The notes beneath the pieces are model-generated. The model made no database searches and was not told the DNA's origin. It saw only the letters and a program-made list of their open reading frames with translations. Shown here one piece after another: positions 1-8,018 of a stretch of 64,000 nucleotides of DNA (position 1 is its first letter; each line of letters opens with the position of its first letter). Made by a program: the position numbers and the translations under genes. The stretch is from assembly GCA_949373165.1 (NCBI GenBank), contig CASICO010000002.1:32036-96035 (forward strand), read 5' to 3'. This stretch comes from an uncultured Flavobacteriales bacterium. GTDB taxonomy: Bacteria; Bacteroidota; Bacteroidia; Flavobacteriales_D; Sanyastnellaceae.

Positions 1-657
1 GGACGGTATGGCCCCTTGGCTCAAATCGGCGCTCCCGACGAAGAGGAGAAGCGATTTGCTTCTCTGCTCAAGGGACAAACCTTAGAAGGAATTTCACTCG
101 AAGAAGCGCTTAAGTTGTTCGAACTGCCCCGTGACCTAGGCACATTCGAAGACAAAAAAGTGGTCGCGGCCATCGGCCGTTTTGGGCCGTACGTGCGACA
201 CGACGGCAAATTCGTCAGCATTCCCAAGGACAGTGAATCCACACCGTATGACATTCCATTGGACGAAGCCATTGAGATGATCAAGGCCAAGCGTGAAGCC
301 GATGCCAAAGCGCTGCTCCGCACATACGACGAGGACCCCGACACCCGCGTGTTGATGGGACGCTGGGGACCTTACATCAAAGCAGGCAAAGACAACGTCA
401 AAATCCCCAAAGGAGAAGACATTGACACGCTGGATTGGGCCAGGGTTGAGCAGCTCAAAGCTGGAGTGATCAAAGCGTTTGAGGAGGACACCAAGTGGTC
501 CGTCCGTCTCAAAGGCCGCCAGTACTATCTGGTTGCGGACAAACAGTCCATTCGAATCCCGGTAGGAGAAAAGATTTTGGAGATGACTTGGACCCGCGCT
601 CAGGAAATCATCAAAGGCAAGCCGAAAAAGTCCAAGACCCCTAAGAAGAAGGCTTGA
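1..657 (+). CDS. topA: DNA topoisomerase I, C-terminal part (gene cut by window start)
   Basis: The reading frame is open from base 1, so the gene starts outside the window; about 218 C-terminal residues are visible. They contain the repeated GRFGPYV / GRWGPYI motifs, each followed by a lysine-rich IPK segment, which is the C-terminal repeat region of Bacteroidota type IA topoisomerases. The catalytic domain is not in the window. The tail ends in a very basic KPKKSKTPKKKA stretch, typical of DNA-contacting tails of this family. The enzyme relaxes negative supercoils. The following gene starts only 22 bases after the stop, so the two are probably co-transcribed. topA just upstream of an arginase-like gene and the gliding genes is, from memory, a common Bacteroidota order. 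Confidence 0.9.
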   Translation, partial: GRYGPLAQIGAPDEEEKRFASLLKGQTLEGISLEEALKLFELPRDLGTFEDKKVVAAIGRFGPYVRHDGKFVSIPKDSESTPYDIPLDEAIEMIKAKREADAKALLRTYDEDPDTRVLMGRWGPYIKAGKDNVKIPKGEDIDTLDWARVEQLKAGVIKAFEEDTKWSVRLKGRQYYLVADKQSIRIPVGEKILEMTWTRAQEIIKGKPKKSKTPKKKA

Positions 658-679
658 TCCTTCGGGGTAGCTTGCCCAC

Positions 680-1846
680 ATGGAATCGATTTTCGACTGG
701 CTCGAACCTACAGAAGCCGGTCTCTTTGACCACTCAGACGGCATCGACCGTCTCCGGGACGTTTTGCGCATTCATCGCGCAGGAGACCGCCCTGACCTCG
801 AAGGCTGCGCCGCAGCCATTGTTGGCGTGCTCGATCGCCGCGGAAGCGCCGATGGCGCGCAAACTGAACGCGCCGCAGAATGGGTCCGAAGCAAATTGTA
901 CCCCTTGACTGTGATGGAACGTTGGTCTGGCGTCGCCGACCTTGGCAACATTGTCGCGGGGCCCTCAGAGGGAGACACCCGCGCGGCACTGGATGTGGTT
1001 TGCCAGGAGCTCCACGCCAAGGACATCGTCCCAATCATCATTGGAGGAAGTCAAGCCCTCACCGTTGCGATGTATGCGTCCTATGTCCCACAGGACCGCC
1101 CCGTGAACGTAGTCACAGTAGATGCCGGCCTTGACTTCGGCGGCGACCCTCAGAAAACCAACAGCCTCAATTGGCTCAACCCACTCGTCCTCAACGAAGG
1201 GAGCCACCTCTTTGACCTCACCCAACTCGGTCATCAGCGATACTTGGTGGACGGTGACGCCGTGCAGCTCATGGAGAAAATGCACTTCGACTTGGTTCGT
1301 TTGGGAAGAATGCGCATGGACATGACTGCCGTTGAGCCTGCACTTCGCGATGCCGACATCGTGAGTTTCGACATGGGCGCAGTTCGGACCGCAGACCATC
1401 CGGCCTCGACAGAAGCTCGCCCCAATGGCCTGACCGGTGAAGAATTCTGTCAATTGGCCCGATACGCTGGATACAGTGACCGACTCTCCTCTGTGGGATT
1501 CTTTGAGCACGACCCCTCTCGCGACGGCGATGGCCGTGGAGGACAACTCATCGCAGAGGCCATCTGGTGCTTCATCGAGGGGGTCATGAACCGCACCGGA
1601 GATCACCCTCGAGGGACCACGGAAGACTACCTCCAATACCGGGTGGTGCTCGAAAACGAAGAACACGAGATTGTTTTCTACAAGAGTCCACGCAGCGACA
1701 GGTGGTGGATGGACGTTCCAACCCCTGGAGCAGGCAATCGAAAAGGAAGGCTCCTGCTTGTGCCTTGCGCCTATGAGGATTACCAGTCTGCTGCGGAAGG
1801 CAACCTCCCAGACAGGTGGTGGCGCACCCAACAAAAATTGAGCTAA
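680..1846 (+). CDS. Arginase/formimidoylglutamase-fold protein with degenerate metal site
   Basis: The 388-residue protein has the ureohydrolase (arginase, agmatinase, HutG) fold signature in the right order: IIIGGSQALTVA at about 119-130, VDAGLDF at 147-153 and SFDMGAV at 229-235. In active family members these are GGDHS, DAHxD and SxDxDxxDP, whose His and Asp residues bind two Mn ions. Here the GGDHS histidine is Gln, the DAHxD histidine is Gly, and the third motif keeps only one Asp. The fold call is solid, but catalysis looks unlikely. No other hut genes lie nearby; the place between topA and porP-gldK suggests a conserved but uncharacterised role. ATG start; the gene follows topA by 22 bases. 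Confidence 0.8.
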   Translation: MESIFDWLEPTEAGLFDHSDGIDRLRDVLRIHRAGDRPDLEGCAAAIVGVLDRRGSADGAQTERAAEWVRSKLYPLTVMERWSGVADLGNIVAGPSEGDTRAALDVVCQELHAKDIVPIIIGGSQALTVAMYASYVPQDRPVNVVTVDAGLDFGGDPQKTNSLNWLNPLVLNEGSHLFDLTQLGHQRYLVDGDAVQLMEKMHFDLVRLGRMRMDMTAVEPALRDADIVSFDMGAVRTADHPASTEARPNGLTGEEFCQLARYAGYSDRLSSVGFFEHDPSRDGDGRGGQLIAEAIWCFIEGVMNRTGDHPRGTTEDYLQYRVVLENEEHEIVFYKSPRSDRWWMDVPTPGAGNRKGRLLLVPCAYEDYQSAAEGNLPDRWWRTQQKLS

Positions 1847-1947
1847 ACCAACCTGTTTGCCGCCGCCACCCGTGAACCCACCCCAATTCGGCGCTCTCCT
1901 TGCCAACCAATTGCCACGAAACCAAGGATGAAGGCTGGATAATCGAG

Positions 1948-1984
1948 TTTGCAGGCGCAAGCTGCAGTAATTTGGGTATATTAG
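1948..1984 (+). promoter_or_regulatory. Possible promoter of the porP-gldKLMN operon
   Basis: A TTTG at 1948-1951 precedes two imperfect matches to the Bacteroidota -7 element TAnnTTTG: TAATTTG at 1968-1974 (one base short) and TATATTAG at 1977-1984 (one mismatch). Either would start transcription about 50 bases before the porP ATG, inside the 193-base gap after the arginase-like gene. The match is weak, so this is tentative. Confidence 0.3.
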
Positions 1985-2039
1985 CCGACCCCGTCCGGGG
2001 ACGTTTAGCAAGGAACCGATTGAAAACCAGCTGTTTGGA

Positions 2040-2990
2040 ATGAACCGCCATCTGCTCGCATTGACAGCCATCCTTTGGACCACAGTTGCTGTGGCCCAAC
2101 AGGACCCCCAATTCACACAGTTTTATCAGGACCGCATGTCCTTCAACCCCGCTTTTGCCGGTGCTGAACGACTGCAGTACATCAACGCGTTCTACCGCGA
2201 TCAGTGGAGTGGACTGGACCGTGACCCCAACACAGCACTCATCCAATACAGTGGAAAGCCTGGGTTCATTCCAGGTGGCATCGGGTTGAGCTTCTTCCAA
2301 GACGCATTGGGTCAAGAGGAAAACACCGTGATCAAATTGGCCTATGCCTACCACATGCAGCCCGACGCCAATGGCGGCGTGCTCAGCTTGGGCATTGCAG
2401 GCAACTACCTTGGCAAGACCTTGGGCAACGAGTGGATTTACATCGATGACAACGACGCGGTGATCCCTCAAAGCGAAAAGAGTGGAACCACCATTGATGC
2501 CGATTTGGGTGTTCTCTATCGTGTTCCTGGCAGCTATTACGCTGGAATTAGCACCACGCGTTTGGCCGCCACAGACTTAAAAGACCTGAACGTTTCCAGC
2601 GTTCGCCACCTCTATCTGCAAGCCGGATATGAGCAAGCTTTGGGCGATGGGTCTCTGCGTTTGCGGTCGCACCTTTTGGCCAAGACGGACTTGAACGCCA
2701 CCACCGTCGACATTCACGCCAATGTCCTGTGGAACGACCTTCTCTATGGAGGACTGTCCATTCGCCCAGGCGATGCCATTGCGCCCGTACTCGGTTTCGA
2801 ATACGGCACGACGAAAAATGAAAAGCTGAGCAAGTCGGAACAGATCTTCCGATTCGGATACAGCTATGATGCCACTACCAGTGAACTCGCGAATTACAGC
2901 AGCGGGTCCCACGAAATTTTTGTGTCGTACATGTTCAATTTTGAACGGATTCCTATGCAGAGTCGTCATTCCAACCCAAGATTCCTTTGA
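2040..2990 (+). CDS. porP: PorP/SprF-family type IX secretion outer-membrane protein
   Basis: The 316-residue protein begins with a Sec signal peptide (hydrophobic residues 4-18, cleavage near VAQQ), followed by the family hallmark QDPQFTQFYQDRM and NPAFAG. The rest is rich in alternating aromatic and polar residues, as expected for an outer-membrane beta-barrel, and ends with FERIPMQSRHSNPRFL. PorP/SprF proteins anchor T9SS cargo or adhesins at the surface, and the PorK-PorN ring associates with the outer membrane. It is the first gene before gldK-gldL-gldM-gldN, the same order as porP-porK-porL-porM-porN in Porphyromonas, which supports the porP name over the many stand-alone sprF paralogues. 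Confidence 0.88.
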   Translation: MNRHLLALTAILWTTVAVAQQDPQFTQFYQDRMSFNPAFAGAERLQYINAFYRDQWSGLDRDPNTALIQYSGKPGFIPGGIGLSFFQDALGQEENTVIKLAYAYHMQPDANGGVLSLGIAGNYLGKTLGNEWIYIDDNDAVIPQSEKSGTTIDADLGVLYRVPGSYYAGISTTRLAATDLKDLNVSSVRHLYLQAGYEQALGDGSLRLRSHLLAKTDLNATTVDIHANVLWNDLLYGGLSIRPGDAIAPVLGFEYGTTKNEKLSKSEQIFRFGYSYDATTSELANYSSGSHEIFVSYMFNFERIPMQSRHSNPRFL

Positions 2991-3094
2991 ATCGAGGCAC
3001 GAAATGATGAAACCTGCACGTTGAATTGTCCGTAGTTATGGAACTGCAAGCCCTAACTGCTGGACGGAAACCGTTCGTTAAAAGGATAGAAACC

Positions 3095-4462
3095 ATGAGA
3101 AACGCTGCGATTATTGCCTTCTTTGCCTTCGCTTTTGTAGGCTGCTACGGCGGCCCTGCTGGAGAGGTGGTTGGGGTTTACCCGCGGGAAGACTGGGTGC
3201 AAGTCAATCCCTATGGGATGAACTACATCCACTATGGCTCTTACACCATGGGACCAAGCGACCAAGACGTACCCTACGCCTTGACTGCTCGTTCCAAAAC
3301 AGTGACCATTCCCGCTTTCTACATTGACATTCACGAAATCTCGAACAACGAGTACCGTCAATTCGTCGCTTGGGTGCAAGACAGCTTGTTCCGGGACGTT
3401 CTCCAAGAAAACGACTTCGAAGAATATTTCACAACCGAGAACAGCCAAGGACAGGAGCTTGACCGCTTCATTAACAAAGGCTACATCCTGAACTGGGAGG
3501 AGCCCATCGATCTGGAGAATGAAGACGTCTTCGATGCCCTTTACGACGAGTTTTACTTCCAAGGCTCTGACCAGTTTTATGACAAACGTCAGATTGACAC
3601 ACGCAAATTGAACTTCCGGTATTTCTGGCTCAACCTCCAAGCGGCAGCCAGCAAAAGCGGATTGGATTTTGAAATCAATGAACCCAACCAGTTGGGCCAG
3701 CTAAACAGCATTCGCGGTCACAGCGACCGCGCACAGTTTGTGATCGAAGAAAACACCAATGTCTACCCTGACACGTTGTGTTGGATTCGCGACTTCACTT
3801 ACGGCTTCAATGAGCCCTTGACAGAAACTTACTTCTGGCACCCCGCCTATGATGATTATCCTGTAGTGGGCGTAACGTGGGGCCAAGCGCGTGCCTTCAA
3901 TGCATGGAGAACACAGCTGCTCTCAACGTGGAAAGCGACCAACGGCGAAACCATGGTTCAAAGGTTCCGGTTGCCCAGTGAAGGGGAATGGGAGTTTGCT
4001 GCCCGTGGAGGAATTGACTTGGCTCCCTTCCCTTGGGGTGGGCCTTACATCCGCAACATCTACGGTTGCCCCTTGGCCAACTTCAAGCCCATGCGCGGTG
4101 ACTACGTCGAAGATGCTGGTTGCCACACTGTGCCGATTGAGAGCTACAGCCCCAATGATTATGGCCTGTACCAAATGTCTGGGAACGTGGCCGAGTGGAC
4201 CAACACTGCTTTCGATGAAACCGTGTACGACTTCAGCCACGACATGAGTCCGGAATATGAGTACAATGCCATGGCAGACGATCCCCCTAGCTTGAAGCGT
4301 AAGGTGATCCGCGGTGGAAGCTGGAAAGACATTGGATACTATTGTCAGACTGGAACACGTTCATTTGAATATCAGGACACCGCAAAATCCTACATCGGAT
4401 TCCGAAGTGCGATGAGCTACCTCGGTCGAGGTAAGAACGTGGATCCTGAAGACTTCAATTAA
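3095..4462 (+). CDS. gldK: Gliding motility / T9SS ring lipoprotein GldK (PorK)
   Basis: The 455-residue lipoprotein has hydrophobic residues 4-15 and lipobox FVGC, followed by a formylglycine-generating-enzyme-like domain: GSYTMG, YPVVGVTWGQA, RLPSEGEWEFAARGG, MSGNVAEW and the C-terminal RGGSW...GFRSAMS. GldK forms, with GldN, the periplasmic ring of the type IX secretion machine under the outer membrane. The frame is open further upstream with an ATG at 3041, but the ATG at 3095 puts the signal peptide at the very N-terminus and is preferred. porP ends about 105 bases upstream. The family uses the FGE fold structurally; I make no claim of catalysis. Confidence 0.93.
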   Translation: MRNAAIIAFFAFAFVGCYGGPAGEVVGVYPREDWVQVNPYGMNYIHYGSYTMGPSDQDVPYALTARSKTVTIPAFYIDIHEISNNEYRQFVAWVQDSLFRDVLQENDFEEYFTTENSQGQELDRFINKGYILNWEEPIDLENEDVFDALYDEFYFQGSDQFYDKRQIDTRKLNFRYFWLNLQAAASKSGLDFEINEPNQLGQLNSIRGHSDRAQFVIEENTNVYPDTLCWIRDFTYGFNEPLTETYFWHPAYDDYPVVGVTWGQARAFNAWRTQLLSTWKATNGETMVQRFRLPSEGEWEFAARGGIDLAPFPWGGPYIRNIYGCPLANFKPMRGDYVEDAGCHTVPIESYSPNDYGLYQMSGNVAEWTNTAFDETVYDFSHDMSPEYEYNAMADDPPSLKRKVIRGGSWKDIGYYCQTGTRSFEYQDTAKSYIGFRSAMSYLGRGKNVDPEDFN

Positions 4463-4478
4463 TAAAAAAGACCTCTTG

Positions 4479-4515
4479 GAAGTCACACCAAAGCGCATGA
4501 AACCCGCTTGACTTC
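4479..4515 (+). promoter_or_regulatory. Inverted repeat between gldK and gldL
   Basis: GAAGTCA at 4479-4485 pairs exactly with TGACTTC at 4509-4515 around a 23-base loop in the 74-base gap before gldL. It could form a weak hairpin affecting mRNA stability or relative expression inside the operon. There is no U-tract, so it is not a classical terminator. Confidence 0.25.
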
Positions 4516-4536
4516 TAAACCCAACCTGCAATAACA

Positions 4537-5346
4537 ATGGCGAGTAAGAAAAAAGGCCCCGCAATGGGCGGCAAGAAGAAGAGCGGAGGAATCGGCGGTA
4601 AAGCCTGGAAGTCCTTCATGTCCAAACTCTACGGCTGGGGTGCAGCCATCGTGATTGTAGGGGCATTGTTCAAAATTGAACACTGGGAAGGCGCTTCCGA
4701 AATGCTGATCATTGGACTCGGGACAGAGGCCTTCATCTTTTTCATGTCTGCCTTTGAGCCCCCTCACAAAGATCCCAAGTGGGAATTGGTGTACCCAGAA
4801 CTCGCCGATGAAGATGCTGAAGCTGGCCCCAAAAAGCCCGTCGATCAATTGGACGACATGCTCAAGGACGCTGGCGTCGACAACGCAGTGCTTTCGCGTC
4901 TTGGTGATGGCATGAGGCACTTGGGCGACCAAGCGATGTCTCTGAGCGAGGTCACAGATGCAGCAGCTGCAACGAGTGAGTATGGAGGCGCGCTGCGCAC
5001 CGCAACCGAAAAAGTAAACGGACTGTCCAACACCTACGCAGAAGTGGCTGAGTCCTTGACAGGCCTTTCTGACAACAAGGACATGGGCACCGCTGCTGGT
5101 GAACAATTGCAGAAAATGAGCGAGAATTTGGGCAGCCTCAACGGGATGTACGAAGCTCAACTCCAGCAAATGGAAACCAGCCGCCAACTCTTTGATGGCA
5201 TGGGCGCTTTGGTCCAGAACTTGAACGACAGCGTTGAAGACACCAAGAAATACAAGGAGAACATTGCCGAGCTCTCGACCAGCCTCGAGGCCTTGAACAC
5301 TGTTTATTCTAACATGCTGAACGCCATGGGTAACTCCCGCGGTTGA
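4537..5346 (+). CDS. gldL: Gliding motility / T9SS motor protein GldL (PorL)
   Basis: The 269-residue protein has a basic N-terminus, two transmembrane helices (about 33-46 and 56-73) and a long cytoplasmic coiled-coil-rich tail. GldL forms the inner-membrane pentamer that, with a GldM dimer inside it, makes the proton-driven rotary motor for gliding and T9SS secretion. The functional residues known from F. johnsoniae GldL (K27 and E49) align with K46 in GALFKIEHWE and E64 in LGTEAFIFFMSAFEP. Both charged membrane residues are present, so the motor is predicted active. The loop between the helices is shorter than in F. johnsoniae. Confidence 0.95.
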   Translation: MASKKKGPAMGGKKKSGGIGGKAWKSFMSKLYGWGAAIVIVGALFKIEHWEGASEMLIIGLGTEAFIFFMSAFEPPHKDPKWELVYPELADEDAEAGPKKPVDQLDDMLKDAGVDNAVLSRLGDGMRHLGDQAMSLSEVTDAAAATSEYGGALRTATEKVNGLSNTYAEVAESLTGLSDNKDMGTAAGEQLQKMSENLGSLNGMYEAQLQQMETSRQLFDGMGALVQNLNDSVEDTKKYKENIAELSTSLEALNTVYSNMLNAMGNSRG

Positions 5347-5375
5347 TTCTTTTCTCCCCCAACACGCACTAGATC

Positions 5376-7091
5376 ATGGCAGGAGCGAAGGAAACGCCGC
5401 GTCAGAAGATGATCGGGATGATGTACCTCGTCCTGACCGCACTTCTGGCATTGAACATCTCAAAGGAAATCCTGAACGGTTTCGTTAAAGTGGAGCGCGG
5501 CTTGCGCAAAACGGACCAAACCATTCAAGGGAAATCCCGAGAATCTATGCTGGACTTTGAGGCGAAATACCTCCAAGACCAAGACAAAGTCAAGCCTTAT
5601 TACGACGCCGCTAAGGACGTTGAAAGACAGGCAGACGAGCTCTACAACCACATTACCCAACTGAAGGCGAACATCATGGCCGTGGCCAGTGGAGAACGTG
5701 AAGTTGTGGAAGCTGGAGGTGACTTGTCGAACTACATCGGGTTGGACAATTTCTCACGCCGGGACACCGCCATGAGCATTGAGTTCTTGGAAAAGAAAGA
5801 TGAGTACCAAGAAATCACTTCCTACCTCGTAGGGGGTGAACCTGGTTCACCAAAATCAGGTCCTTTCACGGCCAGCGAGCTCAAAGAAAAACTGCAGGGC
5901 TTCCGCGATTCCATGAAAGACATCGCGTTCACAGATGTCGTTGGAAATGCCTTTGAAGTCTCGCCAGGGATGAAGGCCTCTTTCGACAAGACTTTTGTTT
6001 ACGGCAAAGAAATCGAAGACGGAAAAGAGGTCCTCTGGGAAGCCGCGAACTTCTTTGATGTTCCGATTGCTGCCGTTATACCGATCCTTTCGAAGCTTCA
6101 AATTGACGTAGAAAACGCCAAGGCCAACATGCTCACTGAGCTCATTGCTGGCATTGACGGAAAGAGCTTCAAGTTCACCAACCTGATGCCTTTGGTGGTG
6201 CCCGAAAGCAACTACATCCTCCGCGGTGATAGCTTCCGAGCTCAAGTTCTGTTGGCGGCCTTTGATGCGACCAACAGTCCAAACATCTATGTTGACGACC
6301 GGAACTTTGACGGTTCTGACTCAACGCTGCTCGCCTACGATGGCAAAGACCCTCTGGACATTGAAGGTGGTCTAGGCCAACTGAGAATCGGAACCCGTGG
6401 CATGCCCCTGGGCGAGCGCTCTTACAAAGGACTGATTCGCTTCCAAGGACCCGATGGCTCCGTGGGAGACTATCCTTTCTACACGCCTGAATTCACAGTT
6501 GCCGAACCTGCCCTGGTGGTGAGTCCCACCAAGATGAACGTCTTCTACCGCGGAGTACCCAATCCCGTAGAAATCTCTGTTCCAGGCGTGAGTAGCGACA
6601 AGCTAGATGTTCGCATCACCGGTGGACACAAAATCAAGCCCGACGGTGAAACCTTCATCATTGAGCCCGGTGCTGGGTCCGAAGCAGAGATTGTGGTCAC
6701 GGCAACCTTGCCGGACGGCAGCAAGAAAAGCTTGCCCGGTCGTCCCTTCCGTGTGAAGCGAATCCCCGACCCCGCCCCGCGTTTTGCAGGAAAATCAGCT
6801 TCGGACAAAACCATCACCAAGGTTCTCCTTGAAAATGCGCCCTCTGTCGGTGCCTTGATGGAAAATTTTGATTTCGATGTGGTGGTTCGGGTGAAACGAT
6901 TCAACGTTACCGTGACCAAAGGCGGAACATTCGTTGAGCAAAGCAGCAATTCGAACATGGTGACCTCCAACATGAAGGAGCTCTTCCGCTCTGTCGGAAG
7001 AGGATCTGTCGTGTACATTGAAGACATCGTGGTCTCCATGCCTGATGGCACAGAGCGCGCGTTGCCCACCATGAAACTCAAAGTGATCTGA
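5376..7091 (+). CDS. gldM: Gliding motility / T9SS motor protein GldM (PorM)
   Basis: The 571-residue protein starts with the conserved N-terminus KETPRQKMIGMMYLVLTALLALN, that is, a short cytoplasmic tip and one transmembrane helix (about 13-30), followed by a long periplasmic part. In the family this part has a helical first domain and three beta-rich domains that reach the GldK/GldN ring and transmit rotation from the GldL motor. The length fits the family (about 510-570). The stop overlaps the gldN start by one base (TGATG), so translation is probably coupled. Confidence 0.95.
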   Translation: MAGAKETPRQKMIGMMYLVLTALLALNISKEILNGFVKVERGLRKTDQTIQGKSRESMLDFEAKYLQDQDKVKPYYDAAKDVERQADELYNHITQLKANIMAVASGEREVVEAGGDLSNYIGLDNFSRRDTAMSIEFLEKKDEYQEITSYLVGGEPGSPKSGPFTASELKEKLQGFRDSMKDIAFTDVVGNAFEVSPGMKASFDKTFVYGKEIEDGKEVLWEAANFFDVPIAAVIPILSKLQIDVENAKANMLTELIAGIDGKSFKFTNLMPLVVPESNYILRGDSFRAQVLLAAFDATNSPNIYVDDRNFDGSDSTLLAYDGKDPLDIEGGLGQLRIGTRGMPLGERSYKGLIRFQGPDGSVGDYPFYTPEFTVAEPALVVSPTKMNVFYRGVPNPVEISVPGVSSDKLDVRITGGHKIKPDGETFIIEPGAGSEAEIVVTATLPDGSKKSLPGRPFRVKRIPDPAPRFAGKSASDKTITKVLLENAPSVGALMENFDFDVVVRVKRFNVTVTKGGTFVEQSSNSNMVTSNMKELFRSVGRGSVVYIEDIVVSMPDGTERALPTMKLKVI

Positions 7092-7951
7092 TGATGAACC
7101 CAGTACGACATCTCGTGACCCTCGGGTGTGCCTTGTTGTTCGCCTTTGGCGGTCAAGCACAGACCCAGTCCGTCCTCGACGGCGCTTATGTGAAGGAAAC
7201 CAACCTCACCAAGCGGGTGGTGCCATACCCGTCACTCCGGGAGGCTGATGTGATGTACGTGCGTCGTATCTGGCAAGACATTGATCTCCGCCAGAAAATC
7301 AATCAAATGTTTTACTTCCCGGTGGACCCCATCGAGGATAGAAAAAACCTGTTTGATGTGATTCGTTACGCTCTGGAAACTGAAGGATCCCTGACCGCGT
7401 ATTCCACCGGTCCAGCCGGCGATGACGATGAGTTTCGATACACCATGACCCCTTCGGAGGTGGACTCCATGTTGAATCCAATTGTCATCATTCCTCAATT
7501 TGACCCCATTACCGGAGAGGTAATCGGATCCATGGAAGCGGCCACCACCATCAACAGTCAAGACATTGTGCGTTACCGCATCAAAGAAGACTGGGTATGG
7601 GACCGTCAACGAAGCCAGCGCCACATCCGAATCATCGGTTTGGCCCCCATCATCGAGAAAAAGGACGACGAGGGCAATTCACAGGGTCTTGCGCCACTCT
7701 TTTGGCTCTATTACCCAGAATGCCGTTACGTCTTTGCCAATTCTGAATGCTACAACTACGCCAATGACGCGCAGCGTCGGACGTTTGAAGAAATTTTCCA
7801 GAAGCGTTACTTCTCGAGCTACATCATCAAGGAGACCAACGTCTTCGATCGCTCCATTAGTGATTACGCCCAAGGTCTTGATGCCCTGCTCGAATCTGAA
7901 CGCATCAAAGACGAACTTTTTACCATTGAGCACGACCTCTGGCATTATTGA
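7091..7951 (+). CDS. gldN: Gliding motility / T9SS ring protein GldN (PorN)
   Basis: The 286-residue protein has an N-terminal signal peptide (hydrophobic 8-20, likely cleavage after GGQA), then the family pattern of YVRRIWQDIDLRQKINQ, YPSLREADVMYV and a C-terminal RISDY/SDYAQG-like segment before a short acidic end. GldN binds GldK in the periplasmic ring complex of the type IX secretion system. The start is ATG at 7091 overlapping the gldM stop; a second ATG follows immediately. It is the last gene of the operon, ending 26 bases before a strong terminator. Confidence 0.93.
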   Translation: MMNPVRHLVTLGCALLFAFGGQAQTQSVLDGAYVKETNLTKRVVPYPSLREADVMYVRRIWQDIDLRQKINQMFYFPVDPIEDRKNLFDVIRYALETEGSLTAYSTGPAGDDDEFRYTMTPSEVDSMLNPIVIIPQFDPITGEVIGSMEAATTINSQDIVRYRIKEDWVWDRQRSQRHIRIIGLAPIIEKKDDEGNSQGLAPLFWLYYPECRYVFANSECYNYANDAQRRTFEEIFQKRYFSSYIIKETNVFDRSISDYAQGLDALLESERIKDELFTIEHDLWHY

Positions 7952-7976
7952 GCCTGAGATTGAAAAGAACCCCAAG

Positions 7977-8003
7977 AAAACGCCCACCTTTGTGGGCGTT
8001 TTT
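7977..8003 (+). terminator. Rho-independent terminator of the gld operon
   Basis: AAAACGCCCAC (7977-7987) pairs perfectly with GTGGGCGTTTT (7992-8002) around a 4-base loop, followed by T. The arrangement is A-rich before and T-rich after the GC stem. It lies 26 bases after the gldN stop and ends 16 bases before the next start. Confidence 0.88.
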
Positions 8004-8018
8004 GTTGCCCCCGACCCC

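Noticed and set aside
7566..8018. In-frame extension upstream of the ABC-F start
   Set aside because: It overlaps gldN in another frame and crosses the terminator; the family N-terminus begins at 8019.
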